Positions 40,101-52,138 are shown, counted from the stretch's first letter. The stretch is 64,000 bases of DNA from Acestrorhynchus altus (GCA_034509495.1 CM067522.1:12414528-12478527); one strand, 5' to 3'. Made by a program: numbers and translations. The notes: a model not told the origin generated them from the sequence alone.

Positions 40101-40986
40101 CAGGCTTCAGTCGGACTACAGAGCGGGACTGGGACAACGGTTCCACTGCGTCTTCCATTACATCAACATCTATGGCTGAATATACTGGTAAGATTTATTT
40201 TAGATTTTCATCATCTATCATCTAGAAATGTTTGCACCCCTCCTAAAAAATAGATCTATAAAAAGCAACTTTACAGGAAGAAAAAAAATAACATAAATAG
40301 CCAAAAATGTGTGTAGTTTTTAGCACTTTTCTTTATCGTGGATTTTTGAAGTGAAGCTCAACCCTCAAATAAATTAAGTCAAAAATTGTTACCTATTTGT
40401 TAACTTTTTCAACTGGATATTTTTTAATCCCTGCAGGCCCTAAACTATTCAAGGAGCCAAGTGCAAAGTCTAATAAGCCTATAATCCACAATGCAATCTC
40501 TCACTGCTGCTTGGCTGGGAAAGTAAATGAACCCCAAAAGAACTCCATTCTTGAGGTTTGTTAAATTTGTTTCTTAAACCAGTTTAATGTTATGATGGCT
40601 GATTGTAAGAAATCTTTCTAGGGATAACTCCTCCAGTACATTAGCTATGTGCTCCACTGGATATAATTAGCTTGCACATTTCTCTGCAGGAAATTGAGAA
40701 GTGCGATTCAAACCACTTGATAATTCTCTTCCGTGATGGTGGTTGCCAGTTCCGGGCACTCTACTCGTACTTCCCAGACACAGAGGAAATCCACAAGCTC
40801 ACTGGCACTGGGCCTAAGAGCATCACCAAGAAGATGATTGACAAGCTTTACAAGTACAGCTCGGACCGCAAGCAGTTCACAGTCATACCTGCGAAGACCG
40901 TCTCGGTCAGCGTGGATGCCCTGACCATCCACAATCATCTCTGGCAGGCCAAGAGGCCCGCGATGTCAAAGAAGAGTGCAAAGTGA
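25126..40986 (+). CDS. camsap1: CAMSAP1, microtubule minus-end binding protein, 17 coding exons
   Basis: Binds and stabilises non-centrosomal microtubule minus ends in the cytoplasm. Exons: 25126-25282, 28307-28569, 31054-31215, 31569-31649, 33120-33261, 34052-34191, 34334-34430, 34573-34741, 35483-35574, 35754-35826, 35937-38196, 38289-38425, 39446-39660, 39844-39946, 40078-40187, 40437-40555, 40690-40986. They total 4617 nt, or 1538 aa, in frame throughout. The start ATG 25126 lies 14 nt into its exon with a purine at -3 and G at +4. Domains: calponin-homology domain (about 222-335), a long disordered middle mostly in the 2.26-kb exon, a coiled coil with QLHMQLEEKRRAIE (about 843-880) that in the family binds spectrin/calmodulin, a charged coiled coil (about 1213-1290) and the C-terminal CKK microtubule-binding domain (about 1400-1538). 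Matches recalled human CAMSAP1 from end to end. Confidence 0.97.
25283..28306 (+). other. camsap1 intron after the first coding exon
   Basis: No exon, RNA gene or clearly named repeat recognised in this 3-kb intron; short open frames near 27.5-27.9 kb on the minus strand resemble nothing known. Confidence 0.5.
28570..31053 (+). other. camsap1 intron with a dispersed repeat copy
   Basis: No exon seen. The segment 30665-30830 ('ttataggaggaggcaaaaaa' region) matches another copy at 62585-62735, so it is a dispersed repeat. The remainder is unannotated. Confidence 0.5.
32008..32040 (+). other. camsap1: candidate camsap1 33-nt alternative microexon
   Basis: AG|33 nt|GTAAGT, phase 0 at both ends, encoding SPSKWYWKLVP. 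Family knowledge: CAMSAP proteins have isoforms with a near-identical insert at this place, just before the VRYRRE-type start of the next exon, so this is a conserved optional exon rather than chance. A long pyrimidine tract (about 31940-31995) and a TGC close to the acceptor precede it, as for SRRM4/PTBP1-regulated neural microexons. Inclusion would give a 1549-aa protein with the insert ahead of the CH domain. Confidence 0.88.
33397..33853. mobile_element. nonautonomous TIR DNA element in a camsap1 intron
   Basis: The left end 'caccgatcagccacaacatt' and its right-end complement ('aatgttatgcctgattgatg') form inverted repeats of about 36 bp with a few mismatches, both including 'aacaaggagg' or its complement. 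There is no coding capacity. I recognise this as a common fish element but cannot name its superfamily. Confidence 0.75.
34742..35482 (+). other. camsap1 intron, no feature seen
   Basis: AT-rich intron between the exons ending at 34741 and starting at 35483; nothing recognised. Confidence 0.5.
38426..39445 (+). other. camsap1 intron splitting the second coiled coil
   Basis: Intron between two exons that encode one continuous charged coiled coil (split Arg codon). No repeat or extra exon recognised. Confidence 0.5.
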
Positions 40987-42440
40987 AGTTCTAAAAAAAG
41001 AATTGCGGGAACTTTATTCAAAATGTGCTTACTGTAATTGCAGAAAGACCACAGAGATGTCCACAATCAACTTCTCTGCTTGTGCTGTAATAGGACAAGA
41101 GTGACTGTGTGTGAATGAATGTTTGGACAGATAGTCAACATGCTCTTCTACATTTGGTCTGTATGGGAATTGGTTTTCTCTAAGCAGCCTGTGGCATTTT
41201 TTTTTTTATTGGTTGAGTTCTTATTACTTGAAATATTGTTCTCACCTGCAGCAGAGCTTTCCTTTCTGATGAGCAGAGGTTGTCTCTTTGCTGTTCAACA
41301 CAGAATGAGAGACTGCTGCATCTAAACAAGGTCTGCTACATCTGAAGAAGACCAGAACCCAAAAATTCACGTAGGAAAGTATTCGCCGACTTGCCTCACT
41401 TTTATTTGTTTTCTTATTTCCCCCAAAAATCCCATGCTGCTCTGAACTGTCTCCTCTGTGTCACTGGGATGATCCCAGTCATACATATTGTTGGCTTTTC
41501 ACGCATTGTGGTACTGTTGTCTATTTATTCAGCGCTTTCAAAGCAAATCATCTGTAGCACTGGTGTATAGACCTACAATGGACCTTTTTGAAATAGGCTT
41601 TGGTACATGTCTCGGATGCTCTTTTGTTTTGCTACTATTCTAATTGTAGAGATAGTGATTCCTCCACTGGACGGCCCTGTCCCGTAAAACGGTGCACTCA
41701 TGATCATATTTTAGTGCTTTTACCATGCAATGTAACCATGAGTGATGTCGGCTCTGGAGCTTTGTCTCTCATGCAAAAGAGCAGCATGCTCTGTTCTGAA
41801 GAGTGTCGCTGTAAATGGTTTGAATGACAGTATTTAATATATTCATAATCGGTTACTTCTCTTGCCGTTGCTGTCTAATTATTTACCTTTGTTGACAACA
41901 TTCCTTTGGGACAGAAGACAAAAAAAAAAAGGTGTCGACACTGCCAAGTTCTTGTTTTAAATGTTCCAAAAACACTCACCGAAGCCTTGAGGTTGGTGTC
42001 GAGATCAAAATAGTGTTGCACATGCACTTTACTTTTAATACTGACGATTAGCTTGGGAGGAGCACACAGGCTAACTAGTACTGTGCTTGTAAAGCAATGA
42101 TGGTTTAAAACAAACACTAGGATTTGAACCGAACACTGACGAGCAAAGGCCCCTAAAAAGGCTCTTAAACTACTGTTTTCCAAAAAAAAAAAAAAAACAA
42201 GCAGACAACAGGTTTGGTTCTAATACGTTGCTGCATTTGTTTACTTTTCCCAGTGCAGTTTTGTATTTTATGTCTGTTTATATATAAACTAAAAGATTGT
42301 ACTGATTTTGGTCACATTTCTTTTAAAACACTGTATTTTTCATGCTTGCTCATTTTACTTTTCTCCACCATACCATTATTTATTTTAAACAAAAGCACTG
42401 AAAATTTAATAAATGTCAATAAACTCATTTACATAATTTG
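40987..42440 (+). other. camsap1: camsap1 3'UTR with tandem poly(A) signals
   Basis: AT-rich region after the TGA at 40984-40986. AATAAA at 42408-42413 and at 42418-42423 are ten bases apart and are the most likely 3' end; no earlier convincing signal was noted. Confidence 0.65.
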
Positions 42441-42861
42441 GTTTATCATTTTATTTTCTCATTCCCTTTTTGTTTGGTTTTAATGATCACTCATTTTTAC
42501 ACACAGTAACATGGTCCTTAGAGACTTTAATAAGTCTCTGCATGCTGCATTGTTTAACAGCCATCATAAATGTGTCTAGAAACTTTGGAGGTCTTGTGGT
42601 CCTCAAATAGTGTCCATCAGCTTTACCCAACTGGAACACCTCAGGCCATGCTTCAGTGGTAGCTACTGTATCCTTGACAGTCTCCTGAAGACACACGTAC
42701 CATGACAACTGGCAGTTTATACTCGGCAGGTGGTTTGTAACATCAGGTATTTTCTGGATGATCTCTGGACAGGCATGTTAAAGCCTTAAGGATGTTAAAA
42801 ATGAAAGGTAAGATTTAAAATCTGCTTCAGTTTTAAACATTTATCACTGACAACTTTGAGG
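42441..42861. other. gap between camsap1 and the LRR gene, with an unexplained minus-strand open frame
   Basis: A minus-strand frame at 42487-42708 reads without stops for 73 codons, including VFQLGKADGHYLRTTRPPKF. It is preceded by a possible acceptor (CCAG at about 42712) and followed by AATAAA on the minus strand (42450-42455). It could be a terminal exon or an old transposon piece. I recognise no family. Confidence 0.3.
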
Positions 42862-45800
42862 ATGATGTTTTATTGCCTTTGCACAGCTCTTCTCCTGGCT
42901 TGGGGAATCTTACAAAGTTTGGGGTTGGCATGGTGTGACAGCTGTCTGGAGAGCCCAGAAAGCTATGTGTGCAAGGAGATACCAATAAGTAAGTTAAGAT
43001 TATGGAATTTGGCTGCTATTATGCATGTAGATTTATGCTTGAATTACAGTGCATCTGGAAATTCACAATGTTGCAGCAGCAAAGGGATAATAATATTCTT
43101 ATAAATAATTAACAAATTATAAAAATATTTTCCAATAATTACACGTGGGGAGATGGAAGAAGTATTGCACATTATGTTGGAAAACGTAACTGTGGAGTTA
43201 GGTATGTGTGGCCGTGGTTTGCTAAGAGAGCTGCTGGTTGTACAGTCTAACAGCAGCAGGGAGGAATGACCTGCGATACAGCTCCAAGCAGCCTGTCTTT
43301 GAAGGAGCTGCCCAGTGCTGCCAGAGTCTCACGCATGGGGTGGAAGTCATTTTTCAGCATGGATGTCAGCTTGGCGAACATCTCCCACCAAGTCCACTGG
43401 CTCCAAGTTGCTTCCCGTGCTGCTAACAGTTCATTGATATTACAGCAGATCTGTTCTTTAACAGTGACGTGCCCAGAATTACACCATCTATCATTTATGA
43501 ATACCGCCAATCCACCTCCTTTCCTCTTATTGCTCTCCGCTGTCCTGTCTGCCTGAATGAGGTGAAAGCTCTCCATAGATATGAGCCTGGTGTTGGTGCA
43601 CTTCTCCATGACTCTGTAAACATCATGATGCTACACTCCCGGTATTCCCTCTGAGCTCGTCCATCTTGTTGTTTCACAGCACTTCAATTTTTTAACACAT
43701 TGTTATGTTACAGCTTTATTCCAAAATGCATTAAATTCATTTTTTTCCTACAAATTCTACACACAATACCCTATAATGACAAAGTGAGAAGTTAGTTTGA
43801 AATCTTTACCAGTTTTTTATATATAATACATTTTTATAATTTTAATATTTAAATAAATATATATAAACATACACATAATTATTCACATCCTTTGCCATGA
43901 CATTCAAAATTGAGCTTGGTGCTTCTTGTTTCCACTGATCATCTTTCAGATGTTTCTACAGCTTGATTGGACACCTGCGGTAAATTCAGTTCATGGGACA
44001 GGATTAGGAAAGGCACACAACTGTTTATTTAAGTGCATGTCAGAGCACAAATCAAGCCATGAAGTCTAAGGAATTATCTCTAGACCTCTGAGACAGGATT
44101 GTATCGAGACACATCTGTGGAAGAAAAATTACTGCTACATTGAAGGTCCCAATGAGCACAATAGCCTCCCATCATCTGTAAATTGCCGTTTGGAAGCAAC
44201 AGGACTCTTCATAGAGCTAGCCATTCCAAACGGAGTGATCATGGCAGGAGGGCCTTAATAAGGGAGGTGACTAAGAAGCTAATGAACACTCTTACAGAGC
44301 TCCAACATTGCTCTGTGGAGAGAGGAGAACCTCCCAGAAGGACAACCACTTCTGCAGCACTCCACCTACCAGGCCTGTATGGTAGAGTGGTCAGACAGAA
44401 GCCATTCCTCAGTAAAAGGCACTTGACAGCCTGCCTGGAGTTGGCCAAAAGACACCTAAAGGACTCTCAGACCATGAGAAACAAAAAGATTGATTTTTTC
44501 AGACTAAATGCTAATCATCATGCCTGGAGGAAACCAGGCACTGCTGATCACATAGCCTAATATCATTCCTACAGTGAAGTATGGTGGTGGCAGCATCATG
44601 CTGTAGGGTTGTTTGCAGCAGGAACTGGGAGAACACTGGGGAGACTGAGGGAAAGATGACTGCAATGATGCACAGTGACATCCTTGATTATAACCTGCTC
44701 CAGAATGCTCTGGACTTCAGACTGGGATGAAGGTTTATCTTCCAATTGATTGTGGAATAATGTTATGACAACAAAATATGTAAAAAGTGAAGCACTGTGA
44801 ATACTTTCTGGATGCACTGTATGTTTTACAAGTAGGCAAATGTAGCAGCAAGAGTCTGGCTCAATGGTGTGCTTGCCTGACCAGGGAATTGAAACTCTGC
44901 ACTAAGGTGGTTTTGTTACCCACTACACCAACAGCCACCAAAACTTATTGTTCTCAAGTGCTGCACTGTGTTCTACAAACCATAATGTCCAACATCTGCC
45001 TTAATCATATGTCTACCCAGTGTAATCATTTGTGTGTCTTCCTAGGCTATCCTGCTGGCATGAGCTCTCTAGTGCTCTGGGTGAGCAATATTAGAGAGAT
45101 CAATTCAACTGTGTTCAATGACACAAATCTGGCTTCTGTTTCTAGCCTCACAATGAGAAATACTGGAATTACTGCCATATCACCAGGGGCCTTTGACAAG
45201 TTACAAAGCCTGAAGATGCTTGATTTGCACAATAATTATCTCTCCCATGTCACTTCAGCCTGGTTCACCCATAAAGAGGTCCTCCAGTACCTTGATTTGT
45301 CCAATAATAGCATTACAGCATTAAATGAAGATGCCTTTCATGGCCTGTCTGGACTCTTCAGACTAAACCTGTCGCACAACCTGATTAAAACTATTACCAA
45401 CGGTACCTTTCATTCCATGGGTAACCTGAGACAACTGGATCTCTCCAACAATAAGCTCAGTCATTTGAATGTGGACACCCTTCTTCCAATCAATACCACC
45501 AAGATCCGTCTGAGTGGAAACCCCTGGAACTGCTCCTACACTGAGTTTACAGTCTACCTAAGAGGTGAGTATGAATTTAGAGTTAACACTTGGTTAAAAA
45601 GTCCATAATCATTTGTACAGATTGCACCCAAAGTTGCACCCATTGTTGACATAGATGTGCAAATGCACAGAAAAAAAACATGAATCTATTGGCACCTTGA
45701 TTAATAGCAGTGGAGTAGTGGAACTGCGTTCTCTGAAATTATGGAGCTCCATCCAGTTGTGGGGTGAGTTGAGGTTAAAGTGGAGTGGTGATCATACAAG

Positions 45801-48800
45801 ATCCTGACCTTTGGAATGCTCTTGTCCCTGAATGCAATCAAACACTCACAGCAATGTTCCAAAATCAGTCAGTAGATTGAATGTCAACGAATGAATGAAT
45901 GAGGTGTCCGATACTACATGTGTATACTATAGATTTGTAAAATTTATTAATTGCCGTCAAGTGGAATCTGACTTCTGGTGACCATATTCCTCCAGAATGT
46001 TCGCTCTTCAGTTTGGCTCTTCAGACACCCGAATGATTGTTTCATTAGTCCTTGAATTATATCCATCCATCTTGTTGCTGATCATCTTTTTCCAACTCTT
46101 CCAAGCATGATGATCTTTTCATTTCAGTGAATCAGTTCCAGTGATCATAATGTGTCCAAATAAAAGAGCTTCAGATTGATTATCTGGGTTTCCAGCGAGA
46201 GGTTAGGCTTGATTTGGTCCAGGATACATTTGTTGTCGTCTTTGCTGTTCAGGGAAATCTTAGAAGTCTTCGCCAACACCAGAGTTCAAAGTTGTCTATA
46301 TTTCTCATTAAATTTAATCATTCATCTAATTGTCTTAATTGTAATGTTGTATGTTTTTCAGTGTAAACAAATGCCAAACTGGGTTTTTCCAGATGTTATG
46401 TTCTCACAGGGCTAAACCCTTGTGCACACTCTCACTTTAATTTATGCATGAATGTACTGAACTTTTAGATGATATTCTGACTAAATTCAATCAAATCCTC
46501 TGAGAAATACACCAACTTTCAAACCAAAATTTGAGCTTATTGGAGCAAAAAAGGCTGGGGTATATGTACTGCTGACTTAAACAAACAACCCTTCTTTCTT
46601 GGTAGACCTCATAGGTGTCTCTACTGTGCTTTGAGAAGTCCACCACCAAAAGTCAGGTGTCAATTGTCCTTTCAATTCATGAGTGAGGTAGATTAGGGGT
46701 AGATAAGCTGTGTGGCAACAGATGGGGTAAGTATACGAGTTAGATAGGTGTGCCATACAAACTTGCAACTTACTGTGAAAAGCTGCACTCTGTAGTCTTG
46801 CAGGGTTAATCTGTTTTGTGTGCAGAACTCCAACGGGCCTCTCTGCTGGAGGATGAGCTGGAAGTGGTCTGTGACAGCCCAGAGTGTCTGAGGGGAGTAC
46901 CTGTGTGGAATGTGTCCAAATGTATAGAGCCCAGCACATCTGTAGATCCTACAGTTGGTTACAACCTCACTCTACCACCAACACCAGTTGCACCCAAAAT
47001 GAATTGGTCTACTGTAATTAGCTTAATAGGTAGGTTTTTGAAACTATAAATGAGTTTGTAATTTATAGACAGACAAAGTATATCATGAAATACTAATAAG
47101 CATCTCCTGCCAGTGGTGCTTTGTGCCCTGGTACTGGTCATCTGTGTTTTGTCAGTTTTGTACCACAGAAAACGAGAGTGGAAGCACCAGCAGACCGTCC
47201 AACCTTCTCCAGAGGAACCACAGTGTGGAAAACAAGCCCAGTTAGTCTCTAGACAAGCACCAGAACACGTAGATGGGGTTATTCTTGACCTGAAAAAGAA
47301 GCCATATTACAGGACTGCAGTTTTACTAAAGCTGGATCAGAGAGTGCTCGACTCTGAGAGGGTGTCACAAATCTTTCAGATTTATGGTACGAAATTATAT
47401 GAAAGCAGAGAAAGCGGTAACCGAGTCAGATCAGCAGGACCTGTGCTCTCCAGGACAGACTATAGCATTCATGCAAATACTGAAGTGGAAGAGCAGAAAC
47501 ATTCAGGAGAGAAACAGACAGAGGGCGGTAACTTGGTTACTGCATCAGTAAACACGGAAAAGCAGCAGAGGGAGGGTGAAGGAAGCGATGATGAGTTCCT
47601 TAGACAAATGACTGAAACCAAGGAAGAACAACACAGAACAGATGAAAAAGAAGAATCACACAGATTGACTGGAATTGAGAAGAAACAGCCACAGGCTGAA
47701 AAACCAGGTAGCAGTGATACCATGTTAGAAACAGGAGGAAAGTATGAAGAGAACCAAGTAAATGAGTGTGACCAGTATAAACAAAGTACCTTGGAGAACC
47801 CTAAACACCTGGAATTTCTGCGGGGTGGAGATGACACTGTGGAAGAAGGTGTATATAATATGCCCTCCAGCTTAGGAAGACACGAACCCCCTCAGCCAGG
47901 CAGCGACACTGATTCGGAGACTATACCTTACCTTACCATTGGGCCTAATGCAGAAAACCAAAATGTAATCCCAAATCCAAATCCAGAGCAGATTCCAACT
48001 GAAGCTTCCATCAAACAGGTGCCTTCAAGGCCTATTAGAAGAGTAATGACCTGGCCTCCTACAGCAGTTCAGTGGAAAAAGCAGTGGACCCAAAATCATC
48101 AAGTGATCAATGCTTTCTCTAAGCTCATTTATGTCACTGGATGCAAGCATCGAATCAGCACATTTCCATACAGAACCTCTTCGGACAACCCAGAACCCAT
48201 CCCACAGTATCAAGTCAATGCACTTCTATCCAGCAGTGTCCCACAAGACGGCTCTGGATTGTTGCCGGCACGTAAGACTGTGGAACCTTTGCAGCAAATC
48301 TGTGAATCAACCATTCGCTCCTACATCCAGAACCTGCCCAACTCTGCTCAATATTATGCTGAAGTAAATGATGAAGCGCAGTCTGGCTTTATCAATCATC
48401 ACCTTCTACAAGACACTGAAGCCTATTCTACCTTGGTCCATAGCCATCTATTCCAAGAGAGTGATTCAGTAGCTGACAATGTAGAATTAGTCAGTGCCAG
48501 TGAAGACTTTGAGAACCTGAAACAAAATAAGAAAAAGTGGAATCAAAGTGTGAGGAGAGAAAAGGTGGTGTCCAGATCAGAGAGGCAGTCACGGAGAGGA
48601 GAAACTGAAGGAAGGAAATTATTTAGAAAACAACAGAAGGATCAGGCTGATTATGACTCAAAGGCACCACCTTCTGGAGGTTCTCCCGGTGATGACAACT
48701 TGCTAGTAGGTAATGAATACGCCTTCATTGATCTTCTACATGAGGTGGTGGAGAATCACGGCCGCTGGACAAGAGAGCGGTGGAGGCAAAGCCACCTGAA

Positions 48801-48837
48801 CAAACAGAAACCAAAACAGTCTGGAAAGAGTCACTAA
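42862..48837 (+). CDS. LRR single-pass membrane protein, 857 aa, unnamed
   Basis: Exons: 42862-42988, 45046-45564, 46826-47029, 47114-48837 (2574 nt, 857 aa, all junctions GT-AG and in frame). The start ATG opens a signal peptide (LCTALLLAWGILQSLGLAW) followed by an N-terminal Cys cap. About five leucine-rich repeats of the LxxLxLxxN type follow (residues about 60-195), then a Cys-containing C-terminal flank (NPWNCSY...CLRGVPVW...KC), a Thr/Pro stalk and one transmembrane helix across the last junction (about 278-302, LIVVLCALVLVICVLSVL) ending in a basic stop-transfer. The 550-residue cytoplasmic tail is hydrophilic and Glu/Gln-rich and ends in a tidy block (EYAFIDLLHEVVENHGRWTR). Role is probably a surface adhesion or signalling receptor, inferred from architecture only. 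LRRC66 or LRRC53 relatives are possible but not established. Confidence 0.88.
43219..43680 (-). mobile_element. internally deleted LINE copy in intron 1 of the LRR gene
   Basis: On the minus strand, an endonuclease-domain start (QREYRECSIMMFTESW, then KRKGGGLAVFINDRWCNSG) is joined directly at about 43425 to the very end of the reverse-transcriptase ORF (LTSMLKNDFHPMRETLAALG). All the catalytic RT region is missing. The 3' end has the same sequence family as 20100-20835. Confidence 0.8.
43675..44821 (+). mobile_element. Tc1-like transposon, internally deleted, in intron 1 of the LRR gene
   Basis: The right terminus ('atactttctggatgcactgt') is intact. The left one begins only inside the usual terminal repeat (about 'cacagcacttcaatttttt'), where the LINE copy abuts. 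The interior keeps broken transposase N-terminal and central sequence ('ctctgtggagagaggagaac', 'tggtggtggcagcatcatgc'), but the C-terminal third is gone. It belongs to the same family as 61030-61830. Confidence 0.85.
44840..44945 (-). repeat. possible tRNA-derived SINE head
   Basis: The reverse complement shows a tRNA-like head ('ttggtgtagtgggtaacaaa') and a B-box-like stretch ('gtttcaattccctggtcag'). No tail was found. It lies about 100 bp before LRR exon 2. Confidence 0.4.
45655..45900. repeat. dispersed repeat family, copy 1
   Basis: Shares 'aatctattggcacc', a 'gtggtgatcat' block and 'cactcacagcaatg' with copies at 53025-53283 and 55935-56227. No coding potential. Confidence 0.6.
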
Positions 48838-48851
48838 ATCTGCTTATTGAT

Positions 48852-49048
48852 ACGCTGTTGGTGTGGTGCAACAGATAAAACCACCAATGAGTCACCACAC
48901 CATGTGGGGCACTGGGGTTCAATTCCCAGTCTGGAAAACTATGCTGTGCTACCCCAACAAGAGTCCTAACTCTACTCCGACCCACCTCTGTATTATGATT
49001 TACGTTGTAAGTTCCTCTGGATAAGAGCATCTGCTAAATGCCATAAAT
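48852..49048 (+). repeat. tRNA-derived SINE with an L2-type tail
   Basis: The tRNA-like head has an A-box-like start ('tggtgtggtgcaacagataa') and a clear B box ('ggggttcaattcccag', 48911-48926). It is followed by the fish tail 'gtaagttcctctggataaga' and 'gctaaatgccataaatg'. The insertion begins about 15 bp after the LRR gene stop, so it may form part of its 3'UTR. Confidence 0.8.
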
Positions 49049-49079
49049 GTGAGGACCTATTGGAGCAACATGAGTATCT

Positions 49080-49600
49080 ACAGTATGTCTGTTATTCTAA
49101 CATGTCACAATGTGTAAAACAGTATGAAATTATACACATTGTCCAAAACAAATTGTCACACCCAAAAGGAATCAGCTGCAATCATGTTGTGCCAGACCGT
49201 CATGGAGTCACTCAGAAGGTTAGTGGGTCATCTTGGGTGAGGAATTCTGACTTGGTGGAGACGGCTGATAAATCCATGTTTGTTGTCACGTGTTATACAC
49301 ACAGAAGGCCTGGCATCACGGTGTTTGGTGCAATACATTAATGAGGTCCTGCAACCATTGGCCCTATGTTTTCTGCATACTGCTGCCATCTCAAGAGCTT
49401 TCCTTGAAGACACAGATAAATTGTCATGGCCAAATGTATCACCAGACCTATGAAAAAGTGTGGGATGCTGTTGGAATGTGCTATCAACGCTCCACCTGTA
49501 CCGCAAAATCTGTAGGCACTGAGAGAACATTCAAGCCACATGGGATGTATTGCAGGACACCTTTAGAATGCATTGTGTGACGTCTGGCATGTTGCGTTAT
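49080..49600 (+). mobile_element. decayed Tc1-like transposase fragment
   Basis: Fragments resemble the C-terminal half of a Tc1-like transposase (VVTCYTHRRPGITVFGAIH, then degraded sequence). It shares long nucleotide stretches with the reverse complement of 57090-57640, for example 'ttaatgaggtcctgcaacca' and 'caagagctttccttgaagac', so the two are copies of one family in inverted orientation. Confidence 0.75.
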
Positions 49601-52138
49601 ACCCAGCTCCATATTGAGAGACACCTTTTTTTTGTATGTGTAACTCACATATTACCCATATCATTCATTTCTGATCATCTTTAATCTCTCTTTTGATTAG
49701 GATTACAATCAGATCCAGAATCAGCATCCTATTTATGCTTTTTAATGAGTGGAAGTAAAAAAAAATCAAATTAAAAATAGGAATTATGAACTAAATGTTA
49801 AATGTTTTATATTTTTATATCAAGTGTGTGAGAACTTAAATACATTTTTGCCACTAAAATCCATCCATGATTTCACAACACTGTAACTGAGCCTTGTTTT
49901 CTGGCTGCATGCAGCATTTATTGAATCATTCATACATATTGGAAGTGCAGAGACTTCATAGAAATTGTACAAAAATGGATCAGTTCTTTACAATGCACTG
50001 TTCTGCACAAAAAAATAAAATAAAAAGAAAACAGGAGCCAGCAAATGTAAACATGGGTCTCTCAGACGTTTGGCAATAATGACATGCACGATCGATGTGT
50101 CTTCTACCTCTATGGAAATGCTCACACAACTACATATCTTGTAAAGTACCACTGTGTTGGAAGTGGCCAATGGACTGGCAACAGAACAGAATGTGGGACT
50201 TTTAAAAAGGTCAAAAGGCTAGATTTGCATGCACAATATGCATATCCTTTACAAATGATAGCAGAACAGTCCACCTAATGGAGTTCCTTTGACTCACTGA
50301 AAGGTAGTCACCATGAGCAAGACAATTGAGGTAACTGGTGGACGATGAGCATTGGCTATCCATGTCATATTGTACTCAAGGGAACGTGTGTAAACACAGG
50401 GCCGGAAAGCTGAGTTTAGGCTTCTCTCCAACACCCTAAAACACTGACGTGACGGAATACAAAAATGAGTGGTTAGATAATATGGCTAGAAGATCATCTT
50501 GATATTCTTGATATGGCTGAGTTCTTTTGATGGCTGTTAATAGTGATATTCTTTTTGACATTTGTCCATTCTGAACCATTTGCTCTTTGTTTGGGCCTTC
50601 CTCCTGCCAGCTCTCTCCATCCCAGCTGATCTGAGATGGATGGGCATGTAGAGAGAATCCGCCTTCACTCTCTGGTCAGGGTGCCATTCTACAATCATGG
50701 TCACTGGGGGAGCATAAAGATGATTCTGTAAATAGTCATCTTACTGCATGGTCTGTTGATTAAACCCTTTCTTGAAGTGGCTACTAGAAATAAAATAGTC
50801 TGTAGTTCTGAGGGCAGATATAAAAAATTCCCCTGAAAATTTGTGAAACTTCTAAACTGGCTATTGTGTTTCCCTATGTATCCTTAAAATCACATGCAAC
50901 AAGTAGGAAACTGTAGACTATTGTGCAAAAAAGCTTTGAAATGAAGAGTAAAAAGAGAAACGCTTCAAACTGAATCTACGTTGATGTGACTTCCACCTCG
51001 GTGTAGTTTAGGGTTAAAGGGTCATGCTGTACTAGGCTACTCTGCTGGAACCGACAGAGTTTAGTGCAAAATCTGACCGATTCTAGATATTGTTGTAAAT
51101 AACGGAACTAAATGTCTGAACAGAAAGCAAATCAACGTGCTGACAAACATACAAACCCTAAAAAATTCTTCAGGCAAAATGTCACTGAAAAATAATTCTA
51201 ATCGATAACTACATGTGTGTTACAAATATTCTCTTATTTCCCCCCATGAATTCCCACAAGCAGCCCTTCTGAAGAATATCATGACTAATTCAAAAAACTA
51301 GTTTCTACCCTGCAATAAATCATTATCCATCTTAGCTGGTCAAAGTCCTTTGAGGTGACTGGGAGCATATACAGTATGAACAATAGAAGTCGTTCAGTCT
51401 GCTTCCGTGACATGAGGTTCATAACGTTCAAAATATTAGTTAAAAAGGTGATTAGTGTTGTGAGTTTACAATGTGATGATAAAAGATCCAACCTGGATCG
51501 ATAAATATGTGACTTTCGTACTTAAAAGTTAAAATTTGATATCAATGTAACAAAGTTGTTGAGTTTGATTTCACTGGGGTCCTGGGCAGTTCTAAAGGCT
51601 TGTGCTTCAAAGACAAAACAATACAAAACATAATAGTTGATATGAATACTGCAGAACCAGTGAGCATGTAAACCAATGTCTACCTACATGTATATACAAA
51701 ATGAATCACTTCAAAGTACTGTGGTTGTTCAACGTCTTCCAATTTCCGTTATTTCCACTGCCAGTGTTCACGTTCTAACTGGCAGGCAAGATACCTTTTT
51801 GTTTATTCATACGCAGCCCAGTGAATGAAAAGGGCCTTGGACCAGAACGACTCCATATATTACAACCCACCTCTCATGCCACCTTCATCAGCAGTGACCA
51901 CATCCTGGCAAATCTGCTATGAGGAATGCCAACAGATTCCACGTAATGGTCATTAAATTGGGATTCATCCATAGTGCTGGATATAGTGTCGGTATGCTCA
52001 TGTAGCTTCAGAGGGAAGCGTTCTTGGATGGATGTTTTTTGGTGGATGGTGGGTTGTTTACATTGGGGTCAGGAGGCACTCTTCGCACATGCTCTGGAGA
52101 GGAAGCAGCCTGCAGGGAACCCAGCTATATTCCAGCCC
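49601..52138. other. intergenic DNA between the LRR gene and kcnt1
   Basis: No gene recognised. The upper end presumably contains the kcnt1 3'UTR (minus strand); a minus-strand AATAAA at 51802-51807 is a candidate end, which would make a 3'UTR of about 330 nt. Confidence 0.45.

Noticed and set aside
44183..44560. 125-codon plus-strand frame in the LRR gene intron, considered as a host gene
   Set aside because: It is a shifted, broken remnant of a Tc1-like transposase inside an element with a recognisable terminal repeat.
48911..48926. B-box sequence, considered as a functional tRNA gene
   Set aside because: The head cannot fold as a full cloverleaf by eye and is followed by a SINE tail, so it is a tRNA-derived repeat.
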